From Cognatiluteimonas profundi (GTDB lineage: Bacteria; Pseudomonadota; Gammaproteobacteria; Xanthomonadales; Xanthomonadaceae): a stretch of DNA of 64,000 bases. The translations under genes and the position numbers were made by a program. Where the stretch lies: assembly GCF_009792795.1 (NCBI RefSeq), contig NZ_VKHQ01000001.1:88170-152169 (forward strand), written 5' to 3'. Each line of letters opens with the position of its first letter. The first letter of the stretch is position 1. Shown here piece by piece: positions 19,105 through 28,332 of the stretch. The notes beneath the pieces were generated by a model. It worked only from the letters and a program-made list of their open reading frames with translations. It searched no databases and was not told where the DNA came from.

Positions 19105-19156
19105 ATCTGTTCCGCAACGCGGAACAGATCCCAAAGTTTGCTGCGCAAACCTTGGG
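19105..19156. terminator. Two consecutive perfect or near-perfect hairpins downstream of ffs
   Basis: An 11-bp perfect inverted repeat (19105-19129, loop AAC) is followed directly by a second one of 12 positions with one mismatch (19130-19156, loop TGC). Neither is followed by a T run, so they are not classical Rho-independent terminators. They may end or process the ffs transcript, or act as a 3' barrier for the opposing moa operon. GC-rich palindromic text continues to about 19220. Confidence 0.5.
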
Positions 19157-19246
19157 CCCCAGGGCCTTTGCCTTCCATCCCTGCCCCTGTCGGGGCGCCC
19201 CCTTTGGAAGGGGGCTCGGCATTGCGACTGTCTAACTGGATCGAAA

Positions 19247-19678
19247 CTATTGCGGCGGGTGCAGCCAGGTTGAGTCGCCGTCGGCGTAGCGTTCGTGTTT
19301 CCAGATCGGCATATCCGCCTTGATCGCGTCGATGATGAAGCGGCATGCCGCGAATGCGGCATCGCGATGACCGGCTGTCACGCCGACCCACACCGCGAGC
19401 TCGCCGATTGCCAGGTCGCCGGTGCGGTGCACGCAATGCGCATCGAGGATGTCGAACTGCTCCAGCGCCTGGGCGAGGATGCGCTCGCCCTCGGTCCTTG
19501 CAAGCGCCGCGTAGGCTTCGTAGCGCAACCCATGCACTTGTCGCCCGTCGTTTTCCTCGCGCACCCAGCCCTCGAAGCTCGCGTAGGCGCCGACGCGTGC
19601 GTCGAGCAGTTGCGCGCGCAAGGTCGCGGTGTCGAATGGGGTTTCGGACAGGTGGAAGCGCTTCACCTCAGCCACCAC
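19247..19678 (-). CDS. moaE: Molybdopterin synthase catalytic subunit MoaE
   Basis: About 143 residues. MoaE with MoaD converts cyclic pyranopterin monophosphate to molybdopterin. Motifs include GAYASFEGWVREENDGR, LRYEAYAALARTEGERIL, VHRTGDLAIGELAVWVGVTA and the catalytic-lysine region DMPIWKHERYADG. The start is one of two adjacent GTG codons (19678 or 19675), overlapping the moaD stop. Last gene of the kdkA-moa string. Confidence 0.95.
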   Translation of the reverse strand: MVAEVKRFHLSETPFDTATLRAQLLDARVGAYASFEGWVREENDGRQVHGLRYEAYAALARTEGERILAQALEQFDILDAHCVHRTGDLAIGELAVWVGVTAGHRDAAFAACRFIIDAIKADMPIWKHERYADGDSTWLHPPQ

Positions 19679-19910
19679 TGACCGGGGGGATGAAGGCGAT
19701 CTCGCTGCCATCGCGCGGCGCATCCTGCCAGCGCGCGAACGCGCCATCGACAGCGACGCGCAGCTGCTCCCTCGCCATCGGGAATCCATGGCGCTGCTGC
19801 AATTCGGCATACAGCGCTGCAAGGTCCGCGGCCTGCGTCTGGACCGCTTCCGCATCGATGCGCGCGGCGTCCCGCAAGCTGGCGAAATAGAGCACCGTGG
19901 CGTGCGTCAC
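19668..19910 (-). CDS. moaD: Molybdopterin synthase sulfur carrier subunit MoaD
   Basis: 80 residues from the GTG at 19910, which overlaps the moaC stop (GTGA). The beta-grasp protein begins [18 protein letters not shown] and ends FIPPVSGG, with the essential C-terminal Gly-Gly that is thiocarboxylated to donate sulfur. Its stop overlaps the moaE start, consistent with the 2:2 MoaD-MoaE complex being made together. Confidence 0.95.
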   Translation of the reverse strand: MTHATVLYFASLRDAARIDAEAVQTQAADLAALYAELQQRHGFPMAREQLRVAVDGAFARWQDAPRDGSEIAFIPPVSGG

Positions 19911-20401
19911 GGCGCGGCCTTGCCGACATCGCGCCTGCCGCCACGCTTGCCGAGCAGGCGCGCCGGGCCGATGACGATTGCGTGCGACAACGCCTTGCAC
20001 ATGTCGTACACCGTCAACGCGGCGACGGTGGCTCCGGTCAGCGCTTCCATCTCGACACCGGTGCGGTGCGTGGTCTTGACCGTGCAGGTGATGTCCAGGT
20101 CACGCTCGCCCACCCAGTCGACCGTGAGGCGGCAGCTGTCCACGGGCAGTGGATGGCAGAACGGGATCAGCTCATGCGTGCGCTTCACTGCCATGGTGCC
20201 GGCGATGATGGCGGTTTCGACGATGCCGCCCTTGGCCGTCCGCAGGCCCGATGCGCGCAATTGCACTGCGACCGCGGCGGGAAAGCGCACCTTGCAAGCC
20301 GCAATGGCCTCGCGCGCCGTCACTGCCTTGCCGGAGACGTCGACCATGGTCGGCATGCCCTTTGGATCCACATGGGTCAAGGTGCGCCTGCGACTGGCCA
20401 C
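19907..20401 (-). CDS. moaC: Cyclic pyranopterin monophosphate synthase MoaC
   Basis: 164 residues from a GTG immediately after the moaA stop. Family motifs are [20 protein letters not shown], the substrate-binding [13 protein letters not shown] and [21 protein letters not shown]. It rearranges the MoaA product into cPMP. The lysine-rich tail after [11 protein letters not shown] is typical. Confidence 0.96.
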   Translation of the reverse strand: MASRRRTLTHVDPKGMPTMVDVSGKAVTAREAIAACKVRFPAAVAVQLRASGLRTAKGGIVETAIIAGTMAVKRTHELIPFCHPLPVDSCRLTVDWVGERDLDITCTVKTTHRTGVEMEALTGATVAALTVYDMCKALSHAIVIGPARLLGKRGGRRDVGKAAP

Positions 20402-21466
20402 TCAGCCTCCCACCAGGAACATCTCGACGCGCTTGCCAGATGCTGCACGCGTGCCCCGCAACTCGCTGTAGCGGTCGGCTCGATCCGACCATAGCCCGGC
20501 GATGTGCTGCGCCAGCGCCGGCTGGCCTTCGCGCAATGCCGGCCGCAGATCATGCCCCTGCCCTGCGAACAGGCAGGTGTAGAGCTTGCCGTCGGCCGAT
20601 ACACGTGCGCGGTGGCAATCACCACAGAACGGCGTGCTGACCGAACTGACGAATCCGACTTCGCCACCGCCGTCCTCGAATCCGTAGCGCGTCGCCACTT
20701 CGCCGCGGTAATGCGGCGCCAGCGGCCGCAGCGGCCAACGCGCATGGATCGCGTCGCGGATCTCCACCGACGGCACGACGCGCGCGGCGCTCCAGCCATT
20801 GCACGTGCCCACATCCATGTATTCGATGAAACGCAGCACGTGGCCGCTGCCACGGAAATGCCCGGCAAGCGGCAGGATCTCGCCGTCGTTGATGCCGCGC
20901 TGCACGACGCAGTTGAGCTTGATGGCGCCGAAGCCGGCTGCTTCGGCCGCCGCGATTCCCGCCAATGCGTGGCCGACGTCGCCGCGCCCGCCGGACAATT
21001 GCCGATACAACACCGGATCCAATGCGTCCAGGCTGACCGTCAGGCGCTGTAGTCCGGCGGTACGCAGCGCGTGGGCCTGGCCCGCCAGCAGCGCGCCATT
21101 GGTCGTCAGCGCCAGGTCGTCCAGGCCCGCAATGGATGCGAGCCGCGCGATCAGCTCCGGCAGTCGCCTGCGCAACAGCGGCTCGCCACCGGTCAGGCGC
21201 AGCTTGCGCACGCCGACCTGCACGAAGCCGCGCACCAGCGTTTCGATTTCGTCGAAGTCCAGTCGCGATGCCGCATCCAGGCCGTGGTCGTCGGCGATCC
21301 GGTCGGCGGGCATGCAATAGGGGCAGCGGAAGTTGCACGCATCGATGACCGACAGCCGAAGGTCGCGCAATGGGCGACCCAGCCGATCGCTGGCCGCTGT
21401 CGTCGGTCGCGTGTCGGTCGATGTGACAGCGGCAGCCAAATCGGCGGTGTGGGAAAGCAGGGTCAC
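20402..21466 (-). CDS. moaA: GTP 3',8-cyclase MoaA
   Basis: 354 residues from the GTG at 21466, overlapping the upstream hydrolase stop (GTGA). A radical SAM enzyme: the first cluster ligands are C44, C48 and C51 in DACNFRCPYCMP. The second cluster region is FCGDCHRARVSADGKLYTCL. It turns GTP into the cyclised intermediate used by MoaC. The protein ends FLVGG, close to the C-terminal GG that is functionally needed in MoaA. About 30 variable residues precede the conserved core. Confidence 0.95.
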   Translation of the reverse strand: MTLLSHTADLAAAVTSTDTRPTTAASDRLGRPLRDLRLSVIDACNFRCPYCMPADRIADDHGLDAASRLDFDEIETLVRGFVQVGVRKLRLTGGEPLLRRRLPELIARLASIAGLDDLALTTNGALLAGQAHALRTAGLQRLTVSLDALDPVLYRQLSGGRGDVGHALAGIAAAEAAGFGAIKLNCVVQRGINDGEILPLAGHFRGSGHVLRFIEYMDVGTCNGWSAARVVPSVEIRDAIHARWPLRPLAPHYRGEVATRYGFEDGGGEVGFVSSVSTPFCGDCHRARVSADGKLYTCLFAGQGHDLRPALREGQPALAQHIAGLWSDRADRYSELRGTRAASGKRVEMFLVGG

Positions 21467-22218
21467 GTGTGCTCGATGGTCAGGGTGCGTGGTTCGGCCA
21501 GCGCGATGCAGTCGCCCTGCCTGGCGACGCGATACCCGCGCGCCGACAAGGCCTCGGCATCGCCACGGCCGTAGTGGTAGAGCAGGCAACGCGCCAGCAG
21601 TTGCGGAGGGTATTCGCGCTCGAGATCGTCGATGCCGCTGTGCGATGGGTTGCCGTGCAACGCGCAGTCGTGCGCCACCAGTTCGCCGTCGTCGGCGAAT
21701 CGTGCCAGCTGCTCGGGAATCGGGCGGGTGTCGCCGGTCCACGCCAGGCTGCCGCGCAGGCGCAGCCCGAACGCGCTGTCGGGCCAGTGATGGCGCACAG
21801 GAAAGCATTCCAGGCGCACGCCGTCGTGCCAGAACGCATCACCGACCGGAACCAGCCGGAAGGCATCCCAGAAATTCGCCCCGCCCTCGGCGACGACGTT
21901 GGGATAGCTGGCGATGCGCTGCTGCAGCAGCGGCACCAGCGGCGCCGGCACATACAGCCGGGTGTCGTCGCGCCGCGGCTGGGCGAAGTAACCCGCGCCG
22001 AACAGTCGTTCCAGGCCGCCCACGTGGTCCAGGTGCGCATGGGTGATGAACAAGGCCCGCGGATACGCGCCGTAATGCGCGACGTAATCCGTGAGTCCCT
22101 CGCTGCCGCAATCGATGCCCAGCCACGGCTTGCCGTCGCGCTCGATCGTCGCCATCGCCGATCCGAGCTCGACCGCGGCGGAGTTGCCGACGCCATGGAA
22201 CCGCAATGACCACATCAT
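21463..22218 (-). CDS. MBL-fold metallohydrolase (RNase Z-like)
   Basis: 251 residues from the ATG at 22218, which overlaps the kdkA stop (TGATG). The metal-binding motif is FITHAHLDHVGGLERLF; further ligands are likely in VRHHWPDSAFG, WTGDTRP and AHDCALH. The layout (no exosite seen, single domain) resembles RNase Z or phosphodiesterase-like MBL enzymes. The substrate is unknown. It is coupled between an LPS kinase and moaA, with no obvious link to either. Confidence 0.82.
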   Translation of the reverse strand: MMWSLRFHGVGNSAAVELGSAMATIERDGKPWLGIDCGSEGLTDYVAHYGAYPRALFITHAHLDHVGGLERLFGAGYFAQPRRDDTRLYVPAPLVPLLQQRIASYPNVVAEGGANFWDAFRLVPVGDAFWHDGVRLECFPVRHHWPDSAFGLRLRGSLAWTGDTRPIPEQLARFADDGELVAHDCALHGNPSHSGIDDLEREYPPQLLARCLLYHYGRGDAEALSARGYRVARQGDCIALAEPRTLTIEHT

Positions 22219-22997
22219 CAATACCCTCGCTGCCAGGTCGCATCGTAAGCCTGGCGCAGGCGCGCGTAATCGCGCTGCAACGACGCTGGCGGCGTCGGAC
22301 CATGCAGCTTGCGCAGGGACCGGTACAGCCGCGCAAGGTTGCCCTCGCGCCATCGCGTCGCGGGAATGCGCAGCCGGCAACGGTCGAAATCGATCAGCCA
22401 GCCTTGTCCCGTGGGCCCGAACAGGATGTTGTGCGCGTTGAGGTCGGCGTGGTCGAGGCCGACGCGATGGAAGCGTGCGACCAGGCGTCCGGTTTCCTCC
22501 CATGGCGCATCCGAACCGGCCACCAGCGCGCGCTCGGCGAACGAATGCACGCCCTCGAGGCGCTCGAGCAGGATGGCTGCGCGGTAGCCCTGACCCGCAC
22601 GTCGGTAGCACGCGGCCAGGGGCCTTGGCACCGGCAGACCCATGCCGTGCAACTCCCGGGTCAAACGGAATTCCTCGAAGCTGCGGACGCGGTTCGCGCC
22701 TTGCCAGAGGTAGGTATCGCGGCTGACGTGCGCCGCCCAGCCACCGCGAAGGTAGTGGCGAAGCACCATCGCACCATTGGGCGCGTCGATGAACCAGGCG
22801 CCGCCGCGACCGCCGACGGCCACCGGACGCGCGTGTTCGCCCCAATACGCAGGCCAGAACCATTCGGGCTCGACTTGCCGCGCGTGCCGGGTATCGAACA
22901 GAATCGCCCCGTACCGCTTGCCGTGGCCGCCGTCGCCATGACCTTCCTCTCCATAGCGGAATGGCGTCAGGCTTTCGCTGGCGTCGAATGCGGCCAT
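22218..22997 (-). CDS. kdkA: 3-deoxy-D-manno-octulosonic acid kinase KdkA
   Basis: 259 residues. A small kinase-fold protein with the catalytic loop [14 protein letters not shown] and the metal-binding DFD in [31 protein letters not shown], with the probable ATP-site lysine replaced by other basic residues, matches the KdkA pattern. KdkA phosphorylates Kdo in the lipopolysaccharide inner core, at the cytoplasmic side of the inner membrane. It is divergent from the heptosyltransferase with only 21 bases between starts. Confidence 0.88.
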   Translation of the reverse strand: MAAFDASESLTPFRYGEEGHGDGGHGKRYGAILFDTRHARQVEPEWFWPAYWGEHARPVAVGGRGGAWFIDAPNGAMVLRHYLRGGWAAHVSRDTYLWQGANRVRSFEEFRLTRELHGMGLPVPRPLAACYRRAGQGYRAAILLERLEGVHSFAERALVAGSDAPWEETGRLVARFHRVGLDHADLNAHNILFGPTGQGWLIDFDRCRLRIPATRWREGNLARLYRSLRKLHGPTPPASLQRDYARLRQAYDATWQRGY

Positions 22998-23018
22998 CCA
23001 CCGAGTCTAGCAAGCCAC

Positions 23019-24095
23019 GTGAGCAATCCCGTCCGGTACGACCCGCCCTTCCCGACCGGATCGATCTGCCTGTTGCGGCTTTCGGCCCTTGGCGACGTCA
23101 CCCACGTGCTGCCGCTGGTGCACACGCTGCAGCGGGCGTGGCCGCAGGTGTCGCTGGCCTGGGTCATCGGCACCGCAGAGCACCGATTGCTCGAAGGCCT
23201 GCAGGGCGTGCGCTTCATCCCCTATGACAAGCGGACAGGCCTTGCCGGGATGCTGGCGCTGCGCCGGCAACTGAAGGGCGAGCGTTTCGGCGCGCTGTTG
23301 CAGATGCAGGTGGCCGCGCGCGCCAACCTGCTCTCCGCGTGCATCCCGGCGCAGCGACGCATCGGCTATGACGCCGCACGGGCAAAGGATCTGCACGGCC
23401 TGTTCGTCAACGAGCGCATCCCCGATCGTCCCGGCATCCACGTGCTGGATGCGATCGGCAGTTTCTGCGAGCCGCTTGGACTCAAGCAGACACAGGTGCG
23501 GTGGAACCTGCCGGTTCCCGACGCCGCCCGCGACTGGGCCGCGCGGCAATGGACCGGCGACAGGCCGACGCTGGTGATCTCGCCCTGCTCCAGCCATGTC
23601 GTCAGGAACTGGCGCGCCGACCGCTACGCGGCGGTCGCCGACCATGCCGCCGCGCAGGGTTGGCGTGTCGTGCTGTGCGGTGGCCGCAGCCAGCTCGAAC
23701 GCGACACCACCGACGCCATCCTCGCCGCGATGTCCTCCGCGGCGCTGGACCTGGTCGGCAAGGACACGTTGAAGCAACTCCCCGCCCTGCTCGAACGCGC
23801 CGACCTGGTGCTGACGCCCGACTCGGGGCCGATGCACATCGCCAATGCCATGGGCACCACGGTGCTGGGGCTGCACGCCGCGAGCAATCCGGCGCGCAGC
23901 GGGCCGTATTCGGATCGGCGCTACTGCGTGGATCGCTACGACGACGCCGCGCGCCGGTACCTGGGAAAGCCGGCTGGCGAACTCAGGTGGGGCACCAAGA
24001 TCGAGCGCGAAGGCGTGATGGACCTGGTGACCGTCGCCGATGCGATCGCGGCATTCGAGCGCTTCAGGCTGCAGCGCGGCCCGACAAGCGGCTGA
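23019..24095 (+). CDS. GT9-family heptosyltransferase (lipopolysaccharide core)
   Basis: 358 residues from the GTG at 23019; a longer open frame upstream overlaps kdkA on the other strand and is not used. The N terminus has LLRLSALGDVTHVLPLV, the mid-protein motif is ISPCSSHVVRNWRADRYAAV, and the C-terminal nucleotide-sugar site is PDSGPMHIANAMGTTVLGLH. These are GT9 (WaaC/WaaF/WaaQ-like) features. It likely transfers ADP-heptose to the LPS core. Proximity to kdkA supports a core-assembly role. It ends directly against the convergent DUF6165 gene. Confidence 0.9.
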   Translation: MSNPVRYDPPFPTGSICLLRLSALGDVTHVLPLVHTLQRAWPQVSLAWVIGTAEHRLLEGLQGVRFIPYDKRTGLAGMLALRRQLKGERFGALLQMQVAARANLLSACIPAQRRIGYDAARAKDLHGLFVNERIPDRPGIHVLDAIGSFCEPLGLKQTQVRWNLPVPDAARDWAARQWTGDRPTLVISPCSSHVVRNWRADRYAAVADHAAAQGWRVVLCGGRSQLERDTTDAILAAMSSAALDLVGKDTLKQLPALLERADLVLTPDSGPMHIANAMGTTVLGLHAASNPARSGPYSDRRYCVDRYDDAARRYLGKPAGELRWGTKIEREGVMDLVTVADAIAAFERFRLQRGPTSG

Positions 24096-24497
24096 TCAGC
24101 GCGCGCTTCCGTAATCCTGGTACGACTTCTCCTCGACATAGGTCGAGCCGAGCGCCAGGTTGATGTCCTTCTTGATGCGCGCCCGCGTGTCGTTCTCGAA
24201 ATACACGCTGCGCGCAAGCTGCACGAAGGCGTCATCGAACTGCTGCGCCTTTTCCTTGACGCGGATGTCGTCCTCGATGTCCCACAGGCGCTCGTTGACC
24301 GCCTTGAGTTGCGCGCGCAGACCGACGACGTCGCCGCCAGCGGCCGGATGCGCCATCCAGATTGCCTCGAGCGCGGAGAGCTCGTGCCGGACATTGGCCA
24401 GCTTGGCGCCGTCGGTCATGCGCTCGGACTTGATCTGGAGGATGGAGATCTTGTCCAGCAGTTCGCCGAAGGACACCGGAACGAGGATTTCGGACAT
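24096..24497 (-). CDS. DUF6165-like small protein
   Basis: 133 residues from the ATG at 24497. The sequence begins ILVPVSFGELLDKISILQIK and continues with charged, probably coiled helices (RHELSALEAIW, LRAQLKAVNERLWDIEDDIR). I recognise it as a conserved uncharacterised family (DUF6165) often found beside LPS or glycosyltransferase genes; the exact family number is from memory. Its stop directly abuts the heptosyltransferase stop on the other strand. Function is unknown. Confidence 0.75.
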   Translation of the reverse strand: MSEILVPVSFGELLDKISILQIKSERMTDGAKLANVRHELSALEAIWMAHPAAGGDVVGLRAQLKAVNERLWDIEDDIRVKEKAQQFDDAFVQLARSVYFENDTRARIKKDINLALGSTYVEEKSYQDYGSAR

Positions 24498-24630
24498 CGG
24501 ATATCCAGTCGACACTGCGGAATGCGGCAGTTTAGCGGCAGCGCGGCCGATATGCCCCATCCGTGCGCGTCGTCGGCAGCAGCGGCCGGGGAACCCGGCG
24601 CGATGCGTTGATGGAATCGGTGCAACCGGA

Positions 24631-24720
<90 letters not shown>

Positions 24721-24921
24721 GAAGGTGTGCTGCATCCCTTCCGGTGGTCCCGGGAAGGGCCGCAGATGATACGGGGGTACGCACCTGACGCACAAGACTG
24801 CCGATGTGGCGCCCTGCCTGCGATCGGGAGCCAATCTGTTTGCCTCGCGGCCGCCCGGCCATGAAGATGACGTTCGCTCCACAGAGACACACCACATGAC
24901 ATCACCGGCATTGACCGACCC

Positions 24922-25626
24922 ATGATCGAATTCGGACACCTGACCCATGTCGGCCTGCGGCGCGAGCTGAACGAAGACACCTATTACGGCGACAGCGACC
25001 TGGGCCTGTGGCTCGTCGCCGACGGCATGGGTGGCCACGAATATGGTGAAGTCGCCAGTGCGCTGGCGCGCGAGGCCATCGTCCGCGAGATCCGCCAGGG
25101 GACCCCGCTACCCCAGGCCATCCGCATCGCCGACGAGGAGATCATCCGTGCGTCGCGGCAGCGCAACGACGCGCTGCCGATGGGCACGACGGTCGTGGCG
25201 GCCCGGATCAACGGAAACCGCTTCGAAGTCGCCTGGGTCGGCGACAGCCGGGTCTACCTGTGGCGCGACGGCAAGCTCGCGCAACTGTCGCAGGACCACA
25301 GCTATGTGCAGGAACTGATCAGCCAGGGCGCCATCAGCGTCGAACAGGCGCGCAGCCATCCGCACCGCAATGTCGTGACGCAGGCGCTGGGGGTCACCGA
25401 CCCGCAGAACCTCAACGTCGAGACGCTGTCCGGCGAACTCCAGCCGGGCATGCAGCTGTTGCTGTGCAGCGATGGCCTGACCGAAGAGGTCGACGACAGC
25501 GGCATTTCACGCGTGCTGGCCCACGACGAGTGCAGCGCGCAGGAATGCGTCGACGGCCTGGTCGCGGCTGCGCTGGACGGCGGCGGCTCGGACAACGTCA
25601 CCGTCGTGCTGGTGCGCCGGCACTGA
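24922..25626 (+). CDS. PP2C-family serine/threonine phosphatase
   Basis: 234 residues. PP2C metal-binding motifs appear in order: LNEDTYYGD, VADGMGGHEYG, MGTTVVAARI, AWVGDSRVYLW, LCSDGLTEEVDD and GGSDNVTVVLVRR. It should dephosphorylate Ser/Thr residues, often as the partner of a Hanks-type kinase or a type VI secretion/FHA circuit; no kinase gene is near. Two tiny ORFs lie upstream (24861-24899 and 24896-24925), each overlapping the next start by ATGA, which might couple translation. Confidence 0.93.
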   Translation: MIEFGHLTHVGLRRELNEDTYYGDSDLGLWLVADGMGGHEYGEVASALAREAIVREIRQGTPLPQAIRIADEEIIRASRQRNDALPMGTTVVAARINGNRFEVAWVGDSRVYLWRDGKLAQLSQDHSYVQELISQGAISVEQARSHPHRNVVTQALGVTDPQNLNVETLSGELQPGMQLLLCSDGLTEEVDDSGISRVLAHDECSAQECVDGLVAAALDGGGSDNVTVVLVRRH

Positions 25627-25658
25627 GGTCGCGATACCGGGATACGGTGCGGCGCCGC

Positions 25659-26366
25659 TCAGGCGCCGATGAGATCCCAGATGCAGACCGCCGCCTTGCC
25701 GCGCAGCGACTGCAGTCGCGCCTCGTGGGCGGCGGCTTCCTCGCCGCTGATATCGATCCGCGGCCGCCTGGCGTGCACGAGGTCGGCGTTGATCGCCACG
25801 CTCAACTGCACGCCCTCGTTGGCGGCGCTGGCGAATCCCAGCTCGCTCTGTCCCGAGGTCAGCGCCAGGTAGGCTTCGGTCAGCAGCTGCGCATCGAGCA
25901 ATGCGCCGTGCAATTGCCGGTGCGAGCAATCCACGCCCAGCCGCCGGCACAGCGCGTCCAGCGAATTGCGCTGGCCGGGATAGCGCTGCCGCGCCAGGGC
26001 CAGCGAATCCTCCACCCGGCAACGCAGGTGCAGGCGCCCGTAGTGCGGGCCCAGGCGGGACAGTTCGTGGTCCAGGAAGCCGACGTCGAATGCCGCGTTG
26101 TGGATCACCAGTTCGGCGCCGTCGATGAAGTCGAGGAACTCATCGACGATATCCGCGAACTTCGGCTTGTCGGCGAGGAACTCCCATGACAGGCCGGTGA
26201 CTTCCTGGGCGCCGGGTTCGAACTCGCGCTCGGGATTGAGGTAACGCTGGAACGTGCGCCCGGTTGGACGGCGCTCGATCAGTTCGACGCAGCCGATCTC
26301 GACCACGCGATTGCCGCGCTCCCAGGACAATCCGGTGGTTTCGGTGTCCAGCACGATCTGTCGCAT
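25659..26366 (-). CDS. dnaQ: DNA polymerase III epsilon subunit (proofreading exonuclease)
   Basis: 235 residues. ExoI motif VLDTETTGLSWERGNRVVEI, ExoII in ELVIHNAAFDVGFLDHEL, and ExoIII in QLHGALLDAQLLTEAYLAL give the DEDDh set. The C-terminal segment, which binds the polymerase alpha subunit, follows. The start overlaps the rnhA stop by one base (TGATG), the widespread rnhA-dnaQ arrangement, here in the same direction rather than divergent as in E. coli. Confidence 0.97.
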   Translation of the reverse strand: MRQIVLDTETTGLSWERGNRVVEIGCVELIERRPTGRTFQRYLNPEREFEPGAQEVTGLSWEFLADKPKFADIVDEFLDFIDGAELVIHNAAFDVGFLDHELSRLGPHYGRLHLRCRVEDSLALARQRYPGQRNSLDALCRRLGVDCSHRQLHGALLDAQLLTEAYLALTSGQSELGFASAANEGVQLSVAINADLVHARRPRIDISGEEAAAHEARLQSLRGKAAVCIWDLIGA

Positions 26367-26863
26367 CAGGCGTCGGTTCCCAGGCTGCTGGCAAGCTTGT
26401 ATTGGATGGCGGCATCACGCGCCAACTGGTCGACGCGCTCGTTGTCGGGGTCGCCGTTGTGACCCTTGACCCAGCGCCACTCGATCTTGTGCCGATGCAC
26501 CGCCGCGTACAGGCGTTCCCACAGGTCGCGATTCTTGACCGGGGCGCCGCCGGCCGTGCGCCAGTTGCGGCGGACCCAGTTGGGCAGCCACTCGGTGATG
26601 CCCTGCCGCACGTACTGCGAGTCCGTCTGCAGGATGATGTCGCAGGCCTCGCTGAGTGTCTCCAGCGCCACGATCGCCGCCATCAACTCCATCCGGTTGT
26701 TGGTCGTGTGCGCTTCGCCGCCGGTGAGTTCGCGCTCCTTGCCGCGGTAGCGCAACAGCGCGGCCCAGCCGCCCGGCCCCGGATTGCCCAGGCAGGCGCC
26801 GTCGGTATGCACCTCGACGCTCTTCATCGTCTGGCTGGTCATTGTCTGGCTGGCGGCGGTCAT
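26366..26863 (-). CDS. rnhA: Ribonuclease HI
   Basis: 165 residues from the ATG at 26863, which overlaps the upstream methyltransferase stop (ATGA); an internal ATG at 26827 would give 153 residues. Catalytic residues are visible: D in [16 protein letters not shown] in [11 protein letters not shown] in [12 protein letters not shown] and D in [12 protein letters not shown]. It removes RNA from RNA-DNA hybrids, for example R-loops and primers. Confidence 0.97.
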   Translation of the reverse strand: MTAASQTMTSQTMKSVEVHTDGACLGNPGPGGWAALLRYRGKERELTGGEAHTTNNRMELMAAIVALETLSEACDIILQTDSQYVRQGITEWLPNWVRRNWRTAGGAPVKNRDLWERLYAAVHRHKIEWRWVKGHNGDPDNERVDQLARDAAIQYKLASSLGTDA

Positions 26864-27534
26864 GCGGCCGATACACCGTCGCCCAGGCGCAAGGGCACCT
26901 GGGCGCGCAATGGCGTCAGCGGGATCGTGCGTTTCTCGGCACGCAACCGGTAGGCGGCGCGAAGGCCGAGCCCGTGCTGGCGGGCTTCGATGGGATCCTC
27001 GCGCCAGCGCGGACCCATTCCCTCGGACACCGGATCCGGATCCAGCCCCGCCTGTCGCAACCGCCAGCGCCACGGCATGGGCTCCGACGCGCCGAGACCA
27101 CTGCCGCTCCAGCGCCACCGGTAGGGCGACAGCGGGTTCAGCGCGTACAGCCAGCAGCGGCCGCCGGGGATCAGCACGCGGGCACATTCCTCGATGAGCG
27201 GATAGCCGGCGCGTCCGGTCGGGGCGACATGCTGCAGGACGATCGTCGCCACCGATTCGTTGGGCAAGGGCAGCGGCAGCGCGCAGCGCACCGACCCGTT
27301 CCAGCCGTCACCGTGGGCGTGAAGGTGCACGCCATGCCCGTCGACGTCGAGGGCCTGCGCGACCGGCGACAGCCACAGCCAAGGGTGTCCGCGACGCTCA
27401 CCCAGGGCACTGCGGACGCTGCCCGATTCGCTGTCCAGCAGGGCCCGTCCGGGGGGCGAATCGAACCATGTCAAGCGGTTACGTGCGGACCCGGCGACTT
27501 GACCGGCTGGATGAAGGGGGGGCATGGTCGACAT
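26860..27534 (-). CDS. Class I SAM-dependent methyltransferase-like protein (YafS position)
   Basis: 224 residues from the ATG at 27534 (a second ATG at 27525 is possible). The sequence contains the post-I motif region [20 protein letters not shown] and [20 protein letters not shown], which fits the C-terminal half of a Rossmann methyltransferase. The classical glycine-rich motif I is weak. In E. coli yafS sits between gloB and rnhA, the same place. Substrate unknown. Confidence 0.75.
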   Translation of the reverse strand: MSTMPPLHPAGQVAGSARNRLTWFDSPPGRALLDSESGSVRSALGERRGHPWLWLSPVAQALDVDGHGVHLHAHGDGWNGSVRCALPLPLPNESVATIVLQHVAPTGRAGYPLIEECARVLIPGGRCWLYALNPLSPYRWRWSGSGLGASEPMPWRWRLRQAGLDPDPVSEGMGPRWREDPIEARQHGLGLRAAYRLRAEKRTIPLTPLRAQVPLRLGDGVSAA

Positions 27535-27567
27535 TCTAGCGGCCCGGTCCGGGCCCGGAGCGACGCA

Positions 27568-28332
27568 ATGCACCTGCAGCCGCTGCCCGCCTTGACCGAC
27601 AACTACATCTGGACGCTGGCCAGTGGCGAGGCCGATACGGTCGTCGTCGACCCAGGCGATGCCTCCCCTGTGCTGCAAGCGGCCGACAGCGGCCTGCGGC
27701 CAGCGGCCGTGCTGCTGACCCACCACCATCCGGACCATATCGGCGGCGCTGCCGCGCTGTTGCGCCGCTGGCCGGGCCTGCCCGTCTTCGCCCCGCACGA
27801 CACCAGGATCGACCTGCCCTGCCATCGGGTGTCGGAGGGCGACACGGTGGAGGTCACCGGCTGGCGCTTCACGGTGATGGAGGTTCCCGGTCATACGCTC
27901 AGCCACATCGCCTATTTCGGCCATGAGGTGGTGTTCAGCGGCGATACGCTGTTCAGCCTGGGCTGCGGGCGCCTGTTCGAGGGCTCACCCGCCCAGATGC
28001 TGGCCTCGCTGGACCGGTTGGCCGCGCTGCCGCCCGCCACCCGCGTCTGCTGCGGCCACGAATACACGGTGGCCAACGCCGCTTTCGCCCGGACGGTCGA
28101 GCCCGGGAATCCGGTGCTGGCCGAACGGGCCGAGGCTGCCCAGGCCCTGCGACGCGCGGGCCGGCCGACCCTTCCCAGCCTGATGGGCGACGAACTGGCC
28201 GCAAACCCATTCCTGCGCGTCGATATCCCGGACGTTCGTGCCGCGATTACCAGCCGACTGGGTCGCGAGCCCGACGACCGCGCCGAGACGTTCGCCGAGC
28301 TGAGGCGCTGGAAGGACGGGTTTGTCGCATGA
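27568..28332 (+). CDS. gloB: Hydroxyacylglutathione hydrolase (glyoxalase II)
   Basis: 254 residues. It splits S-lactoylglutathione to lactate and glutathione in methylglyoxal detoxification. The metal site is LLTHHHPDHIGGAAAL; further ligands lie in VPGHTLSHIAY, FSGDTLFSLGCGRLFEG and CCGHEYTVANAAFA. The C-terminal substrate-binding tail LRRWKDGF is typical. The ATG overlaps nothing upstream; the stop overlaps the mltD start (ATGA). Confidence 0.96.
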   Translation: MHLQPLPALTDNYIWTLASGEADTVVVDPGDASPVLQAADSGLRPAAVLLTHHHPDHIGGAAALLRRWPGLPVFAPHDTRIDLPCHRVSEGDTVEVTGWRFTVMEVPGHTLSHIAYFGHEVVFSGDTLFSLGCGRLFEGSPAQMLASLDRLAALPPATRVCCGHEYTVANAAFARTVEPGNPVLAERAEAAQALRRAGRPTLPSLMGDELAANPFLRVDIPDVRAAITSRLGREPDDRAETFAELRRWKDGFVA

